Assembly: GCF_011369485.1 (NCBI RefSeq)
Contig: NZ_VXCA01000025.1
Coordinates: forward strand, 186,001-250,000
Reading direction: 5' to 3'
Origin: Pseudomonas atagonensis
GTDB taxonomy: Bacteria; Pseudomonadota; Gammaproteobacteria; Pseudomonadales; Pseudomonadaceae
DNA: 64,000 nt
Shown here: positions 49,285-59,425 of the stretch, piece after piece
Layout of the letters: each line of letters starts with the position of its first letter
Numbering within the stretch: the first letter of the stretch is position 1
Translations under genes and position numbers: made by a program
Notes under the pieces: generated by a model
What the model was told of the DNA's origin: nothing
Databases searched by the model: none
What the model saw: the letters and a program-made list of their open reading frames with translations, nothing else

Positions 49285-49407
49285 CACAGAGCCTCCAGGC
49301 CGTGCGGGGTGGGCGGTGTCTGTTTATAGATCGCCCGGGCGATTCCTGCCAGCAGCATCACCGCACTGAATGCGGGTAAACTGGCGCCTTTCCTTGAGGA
49401 GCCTGCC

Positions 49408-49692
49408 ATGAGCGAGCCGACAGACATCGACAACGACGAAGAAGAGTTCACCGAGGCTACTTTGATCGAAGCCATCGAAAACCAGATCGAAAGCGACAAC
49501 CCGCCAGCGGCCAAAGCGACCTTCAACAAGCTGACCCTGGTCGGCGTTGAACGCGAAGAAATCCTCAATCTGATGGCGCACGTGCTGGCCTACGAGATTG
49601 ACGCGATGCTTGATGAAGACCGCGCATTCAACACCGAATGGTACGAAGCGGCACTGCGCGCACTGCCGGAACTGCCTCCGGAAAAGCCGTAA
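49408..49692 (+). CDS. Small conserved acidic protein of unknown function
   Basis: A 94-residue, strongly acidic protein (MSEPTDIDNDEEEFTEATLI), mainly helical, with no motif I recognise. The ribosome-binding site gaggag (49396-49401) is good, and the codon use matches its neighbours, so it is a real gene. It stands alone between the GST gene (divergent) and the TIGR02647 gene. Confidence 0.75.
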   Translation: MSEPTDIDNDEEEFTEATLIEAIENQIESDNPPAAKATFNKLTLVGVEREEILNLMAHVLAYEIDAMLDEDRAFNTEWYEAALRALPELPPEKP

Positions 49693-49703
49693 CCGGGCAG
49701 TCT

Positions 49704-49735
49704 GATGTGGGAGCCATGCTGCTCCCACACAATTT
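49704..49735. repeat. Short REP-like hairpin
   Basis: tgtgggag-ccatgctg-ctcccaca, a single compact palindrome 12-44 nt after the small acidic gene. It resembles a degenerate REP unit and could act as a weak terminator. Confidence 0.5.
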
Positions 49736-49884
49736 GTCACCCATCTCCACGGCCTACTCTCGCCTCCTGACTACACTGGAACCCGCCTCAAGACAAAATC
49801 CCTGATCTGAGCACTGGACACGCCGCAAAAGCGGGTTCACCTTAGGGACGCTGTCGTCCAATTCCTAGAAAGTCTGGAGTCCTT

Positions 49885-50130
49885 ATGTCGCTTACCCCTG
49901 AGTTGGTTGCCGAACTGGAAGTCCTCGCACTCTTCAACCTGGACAGTTCCCAGGAAGGTTTGAAAATTCATCAGACCGCTGCCCCGAAGCACATTGCCGC
50001 TGCCCAACGCCTCTTTGAAAAAGAACTGACAGACCAGCCTGATGGCGGTTACCTGACCAGCCTCGGTCGCGATGCCGCACAAAACGTGCAAACCGTGCTG
50101 ACCATTCTGAAAGAGCAAGCAACCGCCTGA
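49885..50130 (+). CDS. TIGR02647 family protein
   Basis: An 81-residue helical protein (MSLTPELVAELEVLALFNLD...) matching the TIGR02647 family, sometimes labelled DNA-binding. No experimental function is known to me. The ribosome-binding site is weak (ggagtcctt, 49878-49884). It precedes cyaA by 194 nt in the same direction. Confidence 0.8.
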   Translation: MSLTPELVAELEVLALFNLDSSQEGLKIHQTAAPKHIAAAQRLFEKELTDQPDGGYLTSLGRDAAQNVQTVLTILKEQATA

Positions 50131-50324
50131 TCCCCCCTGACTTCGCCCACGGGAACTCCTGCCACGGGATTTCCGCGGGCCCGTCCGGACGTCAATCGTC
50201 GCCAAGCGATAGAAATCTGACGTCAAAAAACAAATTCAGCTTAAAAGTCCCGTCGTGCAAAGGCTAAACTGCCTGCCACACTTAGCCCCTCTACGTCCGA
50301 GCCTGCGAGCCGGTTTGAGCTGAC

Positions 50325-53168
50325 ATGACGCGCACCCACGAAATCCGCCCCGATCTGGACGAGGGAATCGACCGCAAGGTTCTCAGCCAGTTGCGCTCAC
50401 GTTTTCTAAAACTCAATGAGGGCCGTCTGGGCCGGGCGATGGAAGGGTTGTCGACACGCCAGCAAGGCGTGCTGACGCTGCTACCGCTGTTCTTCCACGT
50501 CAATCATCCTTTGCTGCCCGGTTACGTTTCGGGCAGCACGCCGGCCGGCCTGTCGAATTACGAGCCGGACGCCAACGCGCTCGCTGAAGCTCAGCGCCTG
50601 ACCCGCTCGTTCTCCTACAAGCCGCGCCACGGCAGCAACCCGCCGCGACCGATTCACGGCCTGTTCCTGATGGGCAGCCTCGGTACGCTGGCCCAGGCCG
50701 ATCAGAGCGACATGGACGTGTGGGTCTGTCACGCGCCGGATCTGACTGAAAACGAGCTGGCCGAGCTGAGCAAAAAATGCCAGTTACTCGAAGTCTGGGC
50801 CGCGAGTCAGGGCGCCGAGGCACATTTCTTTCTGATCGACCCGGTGCGCTTCGTCAAAGGCGAACGCGACAGCCAGCTCAGCTCCGAAAACTGCGGCACC
50901 ACCCAACACTATCTGCTGCTGGACGAGTTCTACCGCACTGCGATCTGGCTGGCCGGGCGCACACCGATCTGGTGGCTGGTGCCGGTTTACGAAGAAACCG
51001 CCTACGACATTTACACCCACACCCTGCTGTCGAAACGCTTTATCCGCGCCGACGAAACCCTCGACCTCGGGCACTTGGCGACGATTCCGCCGGGGGAATT
51101 CATTGGTGCCGGGTTGTGGCAGCTGTTCAAGGGTATCGAGTCGCCGTACAAGTCGGTGCTCAAACTGCTGCTGACCGAGGTTTACGCCAGCGAACACCCG
51201 AAGGTGCAGTGCCTGAGCCTGCGCTTCAAAAAAGCCGTGTTCGCCAATCAGCTGGATCTCGATGAGCTGGATCCGTACATGGTCGTGTACCGGCGTATCG
51301 AGGAATACCTCATTGCCCGCAAAGAGCCGGAACGCCTTGAACTGGTGCGACGCGCGCTGTACCTCAAGGTCAATCGCAAGCTCACCGGTAACAGCCGCAC
51401 CCAGAGCTGGCAACGCTCGCTGCTAGAGCGCCTGGCCAGCGAATGGCATTGGGATCAGCGGCAACTTGCGTTGCTCGACAGCCGCAGCCAGTGGAAAGTC
51501 CGCCAGGTCAGCGCCGAGCGGCGTGCGCTGGTCAACGAGCTGAATTACAGCTATCGCTTCCTGACTCAGTTCGCCCGTACTGAACAGACCGTCAGCCTGA
51601 TCAACAAGCGCGATCTCAACGTCCTCGGCCGCCGCCTGTATGCCGCGTTCGAGCGCAAGGCCGACAAAGTCGAGTTCATCAACCCCGGCATCGCCCCCGA
51701 CCTGGCCGAAGACACCCTGACCCTGGTGCAATCGCGCAACAAGAAGGAACCGGGGCAGACTCAGTGGGGTCTGTACAACGGCAGCCTCACGGCGCTGGAA
51801 TGGGAACACTTTGCGCCGATCAAGCGCAGCCGCGAATTACTCGAACTGCTGACCTGGTGCCACCGCAACGGCGTGATCGACAGCAGTACCCGCCTCGCCC
51901 TGCACCCCGGCACCAGCGACTTGAGCGAGTTCGAACTTTTCAATCTGCTCGGCAGCCTGCAACAGTGCATATCCCTGCCCTTGCCCACTGTGGCCGAAGA
52001 GCCGCTGTTGCGCGCAGCCGTGCCGAGCGAAGTGCTGATGCTGGTCAACGTCGGCGTCGATCCGCTCAAGCACCACCGCGACCTCAACATCCTGATGACC
52101 ACCGAACGCACCGACTCCTTGAGCTACGCCGGCGTGCGCGAAAACCTCGTGTTGACCCTCGATCAGGTCACGCTCAACAGCTGGAACGAAGTGCTGGTCA
52201 ATCGCTTCGACGGCCCTCATGCCCTGCTCGACTGCCTGCGCGACCACCTGAACAATCTGCCGCGCGGGCCGTTGCAGCCGTCGTTGAAGGTGCGCTGCTT
52301 CTGCCATAACCGTGCGCAGTTCATCGCCCGCCGCGTCGAGGAAATCGTCGACACCGCGCAAAACCTGCTACTCAGCGAATTGAATCACCGCTACCTGATT
52401 CAGGTGCAGCAGCACTATCACGTGCTGGAACTGGTGCCGGGCCAGGTCAACCATGTCGCCCTCGCGACACTGCCGGCACTGCTCGATTATCTCGGCGAAG
52501 AGCAGGCGCGCTACAGCCCGCTGCATCTGGACCCGATGGCGCTGGAGGATCACGACCTCGCACTGATCCTGCCGATGGGCCAGCCGGAAAGCATTCAAGT
52601 GTTTTACCGCATCACCGAGCAGCAGGCCGAGGTGTATGTGCTGGATGAGTTCAATGCGCTGTGGCAGCAGCACTTGCCGTATCACGACGAACAGAGCCTG
52701 TTGGTGCCGCTGCAGCGTTTTCTGCAATCGATCCAGTATCGGCGCGATGCCCTGCTCCCGATGGACGCGGCGCCTGCGGTCAGCCTCGAAACACTGTATT
52801 ACCAGTTATTGCCATCAGGGCCGGGCAAGGCACGGCGCGTCGAAGCGCGGCCAGCGCCACAGACACCGGTCAACAAACCGTTTTACGACGTGCAGGCAAT
52901 CGTCGGCAAAGCCGCACCGGGGGAAGTGCAAGTCACCCTATATTGCAATCAAAGGGAATTCAGCGAGCTGGAACATGGCGACCAGCTGTTCAGCGTGGTC
53001 GCCCGGGAGATCGTCGAGCAGCGTCGTGAGACCGAGCGCTACCGCTGCTACATCACCGACCTGGACCTGTCGGGCCTGCTCGGTGACGGGCAAAGTTCAA
53101 GCAATCTGTATCTGCGCTACAAGGCCGACCTGGAGCGCGCCCTGAACGAGGCGCTCGAACAGGTCTGA
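50325..53168 (+). CDS. cyaA: Class I adenylate cyclase
   Basis: A 947-residue class I (enterobacterial-type) cyclase making cAMP from ATP. The N-terminal catalytic domain has the nucleotidyltransferase motif GSLGTLAQADQSDMDVW (residues 117-133, metal-binding D129 and D131). The large C-terminal region is the regulatory half. Such cyclases feed the Vfr/Crp regulon. It is convergent with rnk, with only 6 nt between stops. Confidence 0.96.
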   Translation: MTRTHEIRPDLDEGIDRKVLSQLRSRFLKLNEGRLGRAMEGLSTRQQGVLTLLPLFFHVNHPLLPGYVSGSTPAGLSNYEPDANALAEAQRLTRSFSYKPRHGSNPPRPIHGLFLMGSLGTLAQADQSDMDVWVCHAPDLTENELAELSKKCQLLEVWAASQGAEAHFFLIDPVRFVKGERDSQLSSENCGTTQHYLLLDEFYRTAIWLAGRTPIWWLVPVYEETAYDIYTHTLLSKRFIRADETLDLGHLATIPPGEFIGAGLWQLFKGIESPYKSVLKLLLTEVYASEHPKVQCLSLRFKKAVFANQLDLDELDPYMVVYRRIEEYLIARKEPERLELVRRALYLKVNRKLTGNSRTQSWQRSLLERLASEWHWDQRQLALLDSRSQWKVRQVSAERRALVNELNYSYRFLTQFARTEQTVSLINKRDLNVLGRRLYAAFERKADKVEFINPGIAPDLAEDTLTLVQSRNKKEPGQTQWGLYNGSLTALEWEHFAPIKRSRELLELLTWCHRNGVIDSSTRLALHPGTSDLSEFELFNLLGSLQQCISLPLPTVAEEPLLRAAVPSEVLMLVNVGVDPLKHHRDLNILMTTERTDSLSYAGVRENLVLTLDQVTLNSWNEVLVNRFDGPHALLDCLRDHLNNLPRGPLQPSLKVRCFCHNRAQFIARRVEEIVDTAQNLLLSELNHRYLIQVQQHYHVLELVPGQVNHVALATLPALLDYLGEEQARYSPLHLDPMALEDHDLALILPMGQPESIQVFYRITEQQAEVYVLDEFNALWQQHLPYHDEQSLLVPLQRFLQSIQYRRDALLPMDAAPAVSLETLYYQLLPSGPGKARRVEARPAPQTPVNKPFYDVQAIVGKAAPGEVQVTLYCNQREFSELEHGDQLFSVVAREIVEQRRETERYRCYITDLDLSGLLGDGQSSSNLYLRYKADLERALNEALEQV

Positions 53169-53174
53169 GGCGGG

Positions 53175-53585
53175 TTACTCGCGAAAATCACCACCGTTGG
53201 CCGGTTGCGATTCGACTTCCAGCAGGGTCAGCTTCAGCGTCTTGCCACCCGGAGCCGGCCAGTCGATGTGTTGACCGACTTTCAGGCCCAACAACGCGCT
53301 GCCGACCGGGGCGAGAATCGAGATCTTGCCTTCATCGGCATTGGCGTCCTTGGGATAGACCAGCGTCAGGTGGTAATCCTTGCCACTGCCTTCTTCGCGG
53401 CAATGCACACGGGAATTCATCGTCACGACATCGGCGGGCACTTCATCGTGGCCGACCACGGTGTCGGCGCGGTCCAGCTCGGTTTGCAGCGCGATCACGC
53501 CCGGCAGCGTGTCATCCAGGCTGTCGATCAGGCGCTCCAGACGTTGCACGTCCAGACGGGTAAGGGTGATGGAAGGTGCGGTCAT
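53175..53585 (-). CDS. rnk: Regulator of nucleoside diphosphate kinase (Rnk)
   Basis: A 136-residue protein with an N-terminal coiled-coil-like segment (RLDVQRLERLIDSL) and a C-terminal GreA/GreB-type FKBP-like domain (ISILAPVGSALLGLKVGQHI). It binds RNA polymerase and was first found through its effect on Ndk in alginate-producing P. aeruginosa. ATG 53585 is used; the in-frame extension to 53639 runs through a terminator. Confidence 0.93.
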   Translation of the reverse strand: MTAPSITLTRLDVQRLERLIDSLDDTLPGVIALQTELDRADTVVGHDEVPADVVTMNSRVHCREEGSGKDYHLTLVYPKDANADEGKISILAPVGSALLGLKVGQHIDWPAPGGKTLKLTLLEVESQPANGGDFRE

Positions 53586-53617
53586 GATCCGGGCAGACTC
53601 CTTTCTTCTGCACACAA

Positions 53618-53653
53618 AAAAAGCAAAACCCCGCCACAAAAGACGGGGTTTTC
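53618..53653 (-). terminator. Terminator of the cyaY-DUF1289 unit
   Basis: Stem aaaaccccg-ccacaaaaga-cggggtttt; on the minus strand it ends in a T-rich run. It lies between the DUF1289 stop (53751) and the rnk start (53585). Confidence 0.75.
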
Positions 53654-53750
53654 ACCAGGCCTCGATGGGTTGAGGCGTTTCCGGACACTATCACAGCTCA
53701 AAAAATATACAAGCCACCCACTTTTTTGACTGTGTGAGAACTCCACAACA

Positions 53751-53972
53751 TCACTGGACTTGGGATTTTCGTGCGGCAGCCTGCTGGCAAATCACCCGGC
53801 GGCGCTGATCATCCGCCGAACGCCATTCGCGGATGTCTTCGACATGCCGCATGCAACCGAGACAGACCTTCTGCTCGTCCAGCCGGCACACGCCGGTGCA
53901 CGGCGAAGGCACGGCCTGGCTGACATTGCTGTAAAGCGGCTTCGGCGGACGAACGGGAGCGGTGTCAGTCAC
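53751..53972 (-). CDS. DUF1289 domain protein
   Basis: A 73-residue protein with four conserved cysteines, C25, C29, C37 and C40 (CTGVCRLDEQKVCLGC), suggesting a bound metal or iron-sulfur cluster. GTG 53972 is the start; it lies 4 nt after the cyaY stop. Coupling to frataxin suggests a role in iron or cluster handling, which is inference. Translation of the same frame upstream is cyaY-antisense noise. Confidence 0.82.
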   Translation of the reverse strand: MTDTAPVRPPKPLYSNVSQAVPSPCTGVCRLDEQKVCLGCMRHVEDIREWRSADDQRRRVICQQAAARKSQVQ

Positions 53973-53976
53973 GGAG

Positions 53977-54309
53977 TTACAGGCCTTCGAAATCGAATTC
54001 GGCGCCGGCCTGCTGCTTGACGATGCGCTCGAGCATTTCGCCCAGTTGCTCTTCGCTCTTGTCGCACATCCAGCGCTCGCTCTCTTCGTCGTAGTCGAAG
54101 TGGAAACCACCGGACACCGCCGCCAGCCACAGCTGACGCAATGGCTCCTGACGGCTGAAGATCAGCTGCGAGCCGTTTTCGAACTTGACGGTGAGGACAC
54201 CGGCCGAGTTCTCCATGTCGATATCCAGGTCGCTTTCGTCAAAGATGTCTTCCAGTTTTTCCTGGGTTTCATCGACCAGATCGTGAAAACGGGCTTCGGA
54301 CAAACTCAT
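53977..54309 (-). CDS. cyaY: Frataxin homologue CyaY
   Basis: A 110-residue iron-binding regulator of Fe-S cluster assembly. The acidic first helix (FHDLVDETQEKLEDIFDESD) and the strand motif GGFHFDY are diagnostic. The start is ATG 54309. The frame stays open for 866 further codons upstream, but that is antisense to lppL, lysA and dapF and not coding. Divergent from the lptM/lppL-lysA operon, as in other gammaproteobacteria. Confidence 0.95.
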   Translation of the reverse strand: MSLSEARFHDLVDETQEKLEDIFDESDLDIDMENSAGVLTVKFENGSQLIFSRQEPLRQLWLAAVSGGFHFDYDEESERWMCDKSEEQLGEMLERIVKQQAGAEFDFEGL

Positions 54310-54627
54310 TGCGGCAACCTCAAAAAATGTCTGATCAGGCTCAAGCGCCGAAAGATACGGACGCCGCTGGCCGATTGCAAAGGATAACGACCAAGCACCA
54401 ATACCGGCACTGCAAACACTGTACCCGTGGGAGCGGGCTTGCTCGCGAAGAGGCCGGCACATCCAACACCTTTGTCGATTGACCCACCGCTTTCGCGAGC
54501 AAGCCCGCTCCCACAGGGAATTAAGCGTATCTGAGGAGCCCCGCCGGACGGGAACCCCGTCGCATAGGCAAGCTGCCGGGTGGCCGGTATACTCCGGCGC
54601 AATTAACGCATTTTCAAGGATTTCGCC
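54310..54627. other. 318-nt cyaY-lptM divergent region
   Basis: The region holds a REP doublet (54427-54521) and the promoters of both flanking genes. A -10-like tatact near 54588-54593 precedes lptM/lppL. No small gene is seen. Confidence 0.6.
54427..54521. repeat. REP doublet (REPIN-like)
   Basis: Inverted units gtgggagcgggcttgctcgc (54427-54446) and gcgagcaagcccgctcccac (54495-54514), 48 nt apart. Confidence 0.85.
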
Positions 54628-54801
54628 ATGAAGCGCCTGATCTCTTCCCTTGCTGCGCTCGTCGCGGTTGCCTGTCTCGTTTCGGCCTGCGGTCAAAAGG
54701 GCCCGCTGTACCTGCCGGATGACGATCAGGACCCGGCCGAGCAAGCCCAGTCTTCGCAAAAGCAGCCTGTCTCCAAGGCACACAAGCACGACGTTTACTA
54801 A
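54628..54801 (+). CDS. LptM/YifL-type small lipoprotein (LppL)
   Basis: A 57-residue lipoprotein with lipobox LVSAC (C21) followed by the family core [10 protein letters not shown]. In E. coli the homologue LptM (YifL) stabilises the LptD complex for LPS export; in P. aeruginosa the gene is called lppL. It lies 9 nt upstream of lysA, a conserved pairing. Too short to be found by most ORF cut-offs. Confidence 0.88.
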   Translation: MKRLISSLAALVAVACLVSACGQKGPLYLPDDDQDPAEQAQSSQKQPVSKAHKHDVY

Positions 54802-54810
54802 GGGATCGCC

Positions 54811-56058
54811 ATGGACGCTTTTAACTACCGTGGCGGGGAGCTGTTCGCGGAAGGTGTGGCGCTGTCCGCCATCGCCGACCGCTTCGGCACGCCTACCTAC
54901 GTCTACTCCCGCGCGCACATCGAAGCCCAGTATCTGGCCTACGCCGATGCGCTGGCCGGCATGCCGCATCTGGTGTGCTATGCAGTCAAAGCCAACTCCA
55001 ACCTCGGCGTTCTGAACGTCCTGGCCCGTCTCGGCGCCGGTTTCGACATCGTTTCCCGAGGCGAGCTGGAGCGTGTTCTCGCCGCTGGCGGCAGCCCCGA
55101 GAAGATCGTCTTTTCCGGCGTCGGCAAGACCCGTGACGACATGCGTCGCGCGCTGGAAGTCGGCGTGCATTGTTTCAACGTCGAATCCACCGACGAGCTC
55201 GAACGCCTGCAAGTGGTCGCCGCCGAACTGGGCGTTGTCGCGCCGATCTCGCTGCGGGTGAACCCGGACGTCGATGCCGGTACCCACCCGTACATTTCCA
55301 CCGGTCTCAAAGAGAACAAGTTCGGCATCGCCATTGCAGACGCCGAAGACGTGTACGTGCGCGCCGCTCACCTGCCGAACCTGGAAGTGGTGGGTGTCGA
55401 TTGCCACATCGGTTCGCAACTGACCACCCTGCCGCCATTCCTCGATGCCCTTGATCGCTTGCTCGATCTGGTCGACCGCCTCGGCGATTGCGGCATCCAC
55501 CTGCGCCACATCGATCTCGGTGGTGGCCTGGGTGTGCGTTATCGCGATGAAGAGCCGCCGCTGGCTGCCGACTACATCAAAGCCGTGCGTGAACGTCTGA
55601 ACGGTCGTGATCTGGCGCTGGTGTTCGAGCCGGGCCGTTTCATCGTCGCCAATGCCGGCGTGCTGCTGACTCAGGTCGAATACCTCAAACACACCGAACA
55701 CAAGGATTTCGCCATCGTCGACGCGGCGATGAACGACTTGATCCGTCCGGCGCTGTATCAGGCGTGGATGGACGTCACTGCGGTCAAACCGCGCGACACC
55801 GCTGCACGCAAGTACGACATCGTCGGGCCGATCTGCGAAACCGGCGACTTCCTCGCCAAGGACCGCGAACTGGCCCTGGCCGAAGGCGATCTGCTGGCCG
55901 TGCATTCGGCCGGTGCCTACGGTTTTGTGATGAGCTCCAACTACAACACTCGCGGCCGTGCCGCCGAAGTGCTGGTAGATGGCGATCAGGTATTTGAAGT
56001 GCGTCGCCGCGAGACCGTGGCCGAGCTGTTTGCCGGCGAAAGCCTGCTGCCGGAGTAA
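54811..56058 (+). CDS. lysA: Diaminopimelate decarboxylase
   Basis: A 415-residue PLP enzyme that makes lysine from meso-diaminopimelate. PLP is bound by K60 (CYAVKANSN). The fold-type III barrel shows HIDLGGGLGV and FEPGRFIVANAG, and the C-terminal substrate motif is GPICETGDFLA. It starts 9 nt after lppL, with dapF 3 nt after its stop. Confidence 0.97.
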   Translation: MDAFNYRGGELFAEGVALSAIADRFGTPTYVYSRAHIEAQYLAYADALAGMPHLVCYAVKANSNLGVLNVLARLGAGFDIVSRGELERVLAAGGSPEKIVFSGVGKTRDDMRRALEVGVHCFNVESTDELERLQVVAAELGVVAPISLRVNPDVDAGTHPYISTGLKENKFGIAIADAEDVYVRAAHLPNLEVVGVDCHIGSQLTTLPPFLDALDRLLDLVDRLGDCGIHLRHIDLGGGLGVRYRDEEPPLAADYIKAVRERLNGRDLALVFEPGRFIVANAGVLLTQVEYLKHTEHKDFAIVDAAMNDLIRPALYQAWMDVTAVKPRDTAARKYDIVGPICETGDFLAKDRELALAEGDLLAVHSAGAYGFVMSSNYNTRGRAAEVLVDGDQVFEVRRRETVAELFAGESLLPE

Positions 56059-56061
56059 CCC

Positions 56062-56892
56062 ATGCTGCTGCGTTTTACCAAAATGCACGGCCTGGGCAAC
56101 GACTTCATGGTTCTCGACCTGGTCAGCCAGCACGCGCACATTCAGCCCAAGCACGCCAAGCAATGGGGCGATCGACACACTGGCATCGGTTTCGACCAAT
56201 TGCTGATCGTCGAGGCGCCGAGCAACCCGGACGTGGATTTCCGTTATCGGATTTTCAACTCCGACGGCTCCGAAGTTGAGCAGTGCGGCAACGGCGCGCG
56301 CTGCTTCGCGCGTTTCGTGCTCGACAAGCGTCTGACCGCCAAACGCCAGATCCGCGTCGAGACCAAGGGCGGCATCATCGAACTGGACGTGCGTAACGAC
56401 GGCCAGATCGGTGTGAACATGGGCGCCCCGCGCCTGGTGCCGGCGGACATTCCGTTCGAAGCACCGGCGCAGGCCTCCAGCTATCAGCTGGAAGTCGACG
56501 GCACCACAGTCGAACTGGCCGCCGTGTCGATGGGCAACCCGCATGCCGTGCTGCGCGTGCAGGACATCAACACTGCACCGGTGCATGAACTGGGGCCGAA
56601 GATCGAACACCATCCGCGCTTTCCGGCGCGGGTCAATGTCGGCTTCATCCAGGTCATCGACCGCAACCGCGCGCAATTGCGCGTCTGGGAACGCGGCGCC
56701 GGGGAAACCCAGGCTTGCGGTACCGGCGCCTGTGCAGCGGCTGTCGCAGCAATCAGTCAGGGGTGGATGGATTCGCCGCTGTTGATCGACCTGCCCGGCG
56801 GGCGTCTGTCCATTGAATGGGCAGGCCCGGGCCAACCGGTTTTGATGACCGGCCCGGCAGTGCGTGTATACGAAGGACAAGTGCGTCTTTGA
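56062..56892 (+). CDS. dapF: Diaminopimelate epimerase
   Basis: A 276-residue cofactor-independent epimerase converting LL- to meso-DAP. The catalytic cysteines are C75 (EQCGNGARC) and C219 (ACGTGACAA). Its start lies 3 nt after lysA. It is part of the lppL-lysA-dapF-DUF484-xerC operon. Confidence 0.97.
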   Translation: MLLRFTKMHGLGNDFMVLDLVSQHAHIQPKHAKQWGDRHTGIGFDQLLIVEAPSNPDVDFRYRIFNSDGSEVEQCGNGARCFARFVLDKRLTAKRQIRVETKGGIIELDVRNDGQIGVNMGAPRLVPADIPFEAPAQASSYQLEVDGTTVELAAVSMGNPHAVLRVQDINTAPVHELGPKIEHHPRFPARVNVGFIQVIDRNRAQLRVWERGAGETQACGTGACAAAVAAISQGWMDSPLLIDLPGGRLSIEWAGPGQPVLMTGPAVRVYEGQVRL

Positions 56893-56905
56893 GTGAGCAG
56901 AAGCC

Positions 56906-57631
56906 ATGACCGATAAGCCTCAGGTACCCGCCCGACAGTCCGACGAATCAGCGTCCGAGAGCCTGGAGGCGGCAGCGGTTGCCGCATACCTCGAGGCTCA
57001 TCCGGACTTCTTCGTAGAGCACGAAGAATTGCTCCCGGCCTTGCGTATTCCCCACCAGCGCGGCGACACCGTGTCGCTGGTCGAACGGCAAATGACCATC
57101 CTGCGTGACCGCAATGTCGAGATGCGCCACCGCCTCTCGCATTTGATGGACGTCGCCCGCGACAACGATCGCCTGTTCGACAAGACCCGCCGCCTGATCC
57201 TCTCGCTGATGGACGCTGCCAGCCTGGAAGACGTGGTCATCAGCGTCGAAGACAGCCTGCGCCAGGACTTTCAGGTTCCCTTCGTCAGCCTGATTCTGCT
57301 CGGCGACAACCCCGCGCCGGTCGGTCGCTGGGTGACCCACGCCGAAGCGCAAACGGCCATCGGCGGTTTGCTCACCGAAGGCAAAAGCGTCAGCGGCAAC
57401 CTGCGCGAACATGAACTGGATTTCCTCTTCGGTGAGGAACAGCGCAAGCAGATCGGTTCGACCGCCGTGGTTGCCGTCAGTCATCAAGGCATCCACGGGA
57501 TTCTGGCGATTGCCAGCCGCGACCCGCAGCACTACAAGAGCTCGGTCGGTACACTGTTTCTGAGCTACATCGCCGAAGTCATGGGCCGCGTGCTGCCACG
57601 GGTCAACAGCTCCCTGCGCTCGGTACGTTGA
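56906..57631 (+). CDS. DUF484 family protein
   Basis: A 241-residue protein with the DUF484/GAF-like domain. The N-terminal [20 protein letters not shown] is the family mark, followed by a coiled segment ([20 protein letters not shown]). Function is unknown. It is the gene between dapF and xerC throughout gammaproteobacteria, 13 nt after dapF, and its stop is 2 nt before the xerC start. Confidence 0.9.
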   Translation: MTDKPQVPARQSDESASESLEAAAVAAYLEAHPDFFVEHEELLPALRIPHQRGDTVSLVERQMTILRDRNVEMRHRLSHLMDVARDNDRLFDKTRRLILSLMDAASLEDVVISVEDSLRQDFQVPFVSLILLGDNPAPVGRWVTHAEAQTAIGGLLTEGKSVSGNLREHELDFLFGEEQRKQIGSTAVVAVSHQGIHGILAIASRDPQHYKSSVGTLFLSYIAEVMGRVLPRVNSSLRSVR

Positions 57632-57633
57632 GC

Positions 57634-58533
57634 ATGGAACGACAACTGGACGCTTACTGCGAACACCTGCGCAGTGAGCGGCAGGTGTCGCCGCACACCC
57701 TGTCGGCTTACCGCCGCGACCTCGATAAAGTCCTCGGCTGGTGCATCAAGCAGAACATTGGCAGTTGGGCCGCGCTGGATATTCAGCGCCTGCGCAGCCT
57801 GATCGCCCGCCTGCATGCGCAGGGCCAGTCCTCGCGCAGCCTCGCGCGCCTGCTCTCAGCGGTGCGCGGGCTCTATCACTACCTGAATCGCGAAGGTCTC
57901 TGCGATCACGATCCGGCGACCGGTCTGGCGCCACCGAAAGGCGAACGTCGCCTGCCAAAAACCCTCGACACCGACCGTGCACTGCAACTGCTTGAAGGGA
58001 CCGTGGAAGACGACTTTCTTGCCCGGCGTGATCAGGCGATTCTGGAGTTGTTTTATTCCTCCGGCCTGCGTCTTTCCGAACTGACCGGGCTCAATCTCGA
58101 TCAACTTGATCTGGCCGACGGCATGGTTCAAGTGCTCGGCAAGGGCAGTAAAACCCGTCTGTTGCCGGTCGGTAAAAAAGCCCGCGAAGCCCTCGAACAC
58201 TGGCTGCCGCTGCGAGCGATGACCAACCCGGCGGACGATGCCGTGTTCGTCAGCCAGCAAGGCCGACGCCTCGGCCCACGGGCGATTCAGGTGCGGGTGA
58301 AACTGGCCGGCGAGCGTGAACTGGGGCAGAACCTGCACCCGCACATGCTCAGGCATTCCTTCGCCAGCCACTTGCTGGAATCCTCGCAGGACTTGCGCGC
58401 GGTGCAGGAGTTGCTCGGCCACTCGGACATCAAGACCACGCAGATCTACACCCACCTGGACTTCCAGCACCTGGCGGCGGTCTACGACAGCGCCCATCCA
58501 CGGGCCAAACGCATGAAAGGCGACGATTCATGA
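57634..58533 (+). CDS. xerC: Tyrosine recombinase XerC
   Basis: A 299-residue site-specific recombinase that, with XerD, resolves chromosome dimers at dif. The catalytic set is complete: R146, K170, H237, R240, H263 and Y272 (matching E. coli R148, K172, H240, R243, H266 and Y275). The N-terminal SAM-like domain begins [18 protein letters not shown] 57634; an in-frame TTG two codons earlier overlaps the DUF484 stop. Called sss in P. fluorescens root-colonisation work. It overlaps the HAD gene by 4 nt. Confidence 0.96.
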   Translation: MERQLDAYCEHLRSERQVSPHTLSAYRRDLDKVLGWCIKQNIGSWAALDIQRLRSLIARLHAQGQSSRSLARLLSAVRGLYHYLNREGLCDHDPATGLAPPKGERRLPKTLDTDRALQLLEGTVEDDFLARRDQAILELFYSSGLRLSELTGLNLDQLDLADGMVQVLGKGSKTRLLPVGKKAREALEHWLPLRAMTNPADDAVFVSQQGRRLGPRAIQVRVKLAGERELGQNLHPHMLRHSFASHLLESSQDLRAVQELLGHSDIKTTQIYTHLDFQHLAAVYDSAHPRAKRMKGDDS

Positions 58534-59237
58534 GCATCCAGTTGATCACCTTCGACCTCGACGACACCCTCTGGGACACCGCCCCGGTGATCGTCAGCGC
58601 CGAAGCGGTTTTGCGCCAATGGCTGAGCGAACATGCGCCGAATCTGGGCGCGGTGCCGGTGGAACATCTGTGGTCGATCCGCGAACGGGTATTGACCAGC
58701 GAACCGGGACTCAAACACCGCATCAGCGCGCTGCGCCGGCGGGTGTTGTTCCATGCGCTGGAAGAAGCCGGATACGCTCATGGCGAAGCGTCGGAGCTGG
58801 CGGACAAGAGTTTTGAAGTGTTTCTGCATGCGCGGCATCAGATCGAGGTGTTCCCGGAGGTCGAGCCGATCCTGGAAACCCTCGCCAAGCACTACGCCCT
58901 CGGCGTGGTCACCAACGGAAACGCCGATGTGCGCCGTCTCGGGCTGGCGGACTACTTCAAGTTTGCGTTGTGCGCCGAAGACATCGGCATCGCCAAACCG
59001 GATGCGCGACTGTTCCATGAAGCGTTGCAGCGCGGTGGCGTGAGCGCGGAAGCGGCGGTGCACATCGGTGACCATCCGGGCGATGACATTGCCGGTGCGC
59101 AACAGGCCGGGTTGCGGGCGATCTGGTTCAACCCGGGGGGCAAAGTCTGGGAAGCGGAGCGTTTGCCGGATGCCGAAATTCGCAGCCTGACTGATCTGCC
59201 TGCCGTTCTCGCACGCTGGAATGCCCTCTCGAACTGA
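58530..59237 (+). CDS. HAD family hydrolase
   Basis: A 235-residue haloacid dehalogenase-superfamily phosphatase. Motif I is [10 protein letters not shown] (D9, D11), motif II is VVTNGNADV, motif III is K in [12 protein letters not shown], and motif IV is [16 protein letters not shown]. The YigB-like context (downstream of xerC, as in enterics) suggests FMN/riboflavin 5'-phosphatase activity, not established here. Its start overlaps xerC by 4 nt. Confidence 0.9.
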   Translation: MSIQLITFDLDDTLWDTAPVIVSAEAVLRQWLSEHAPNLGAVPVEHLWSIRERVLTSEPGLKHRISALRRRVLFHALEEAGYAHGEASELADKSFEVFLHARHQIEVFPEVEPILETLAKHYALGVVTNGNADVRRLGLADYFKFALCAEDIGIAKPDARLFHEALQRGGVSAEAAVHIGDHPGDDIAGAQQAGLRAIWFNPGGKVWEAERLPDAEIRSLTDLPAVLARWNALSN

Positions 59238-59248
59238 CACAGTTCCCT

Positions 59249-59338
59249 TGTAGGAGTGAGCCTGCTCGCGATAGCGGTGAGTCAGATACATCTACGTTGA
59301 CTGACACACCGCTATCGCGAGCAGGCTCACTCCTACAT
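59249..59338. repeat. REP doublet (REPIN-like)
   Basis: Inverted units gtaggagtgagcctgctcgc (59252-59271) and gcgagcaggctcactcctac (59317-59336), the same class as 18659-18722. The spacer has a hairpin (agcggtg...caccgct). Confidence 0.85.
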
Positions 59339-59375
59339 TGGATCGCGGTGCATCCAGAGATTTTATTTCAGGCAT

Positions 59376-59406
59376 GAAAAAGCCCGCAGCGACGGCGGGC
59401 TTTTTC
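59376..59406 (-). terminator. Terminator of sutA
   Basis: Stem aaaaagcccgc-agcgacg-gcgggcttttt, 20 nt from the sutA stop; symmetrical. Confidence 0.8.
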
Positions 59407-59425
59407 AGCAAGCAAGCGGCACGCC

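Noticed and set aside
53977-56907. A 976-codon open frame on the minus strand running from cyaY back across lppL, lysA and dapF
   Set aside because: Only the last 110 codons (cyaY) are real. The rest is antisense to three well-recognised genes, shows no homology I can see, and is explained by GC-rich codon structure leaving the opposite frame open.
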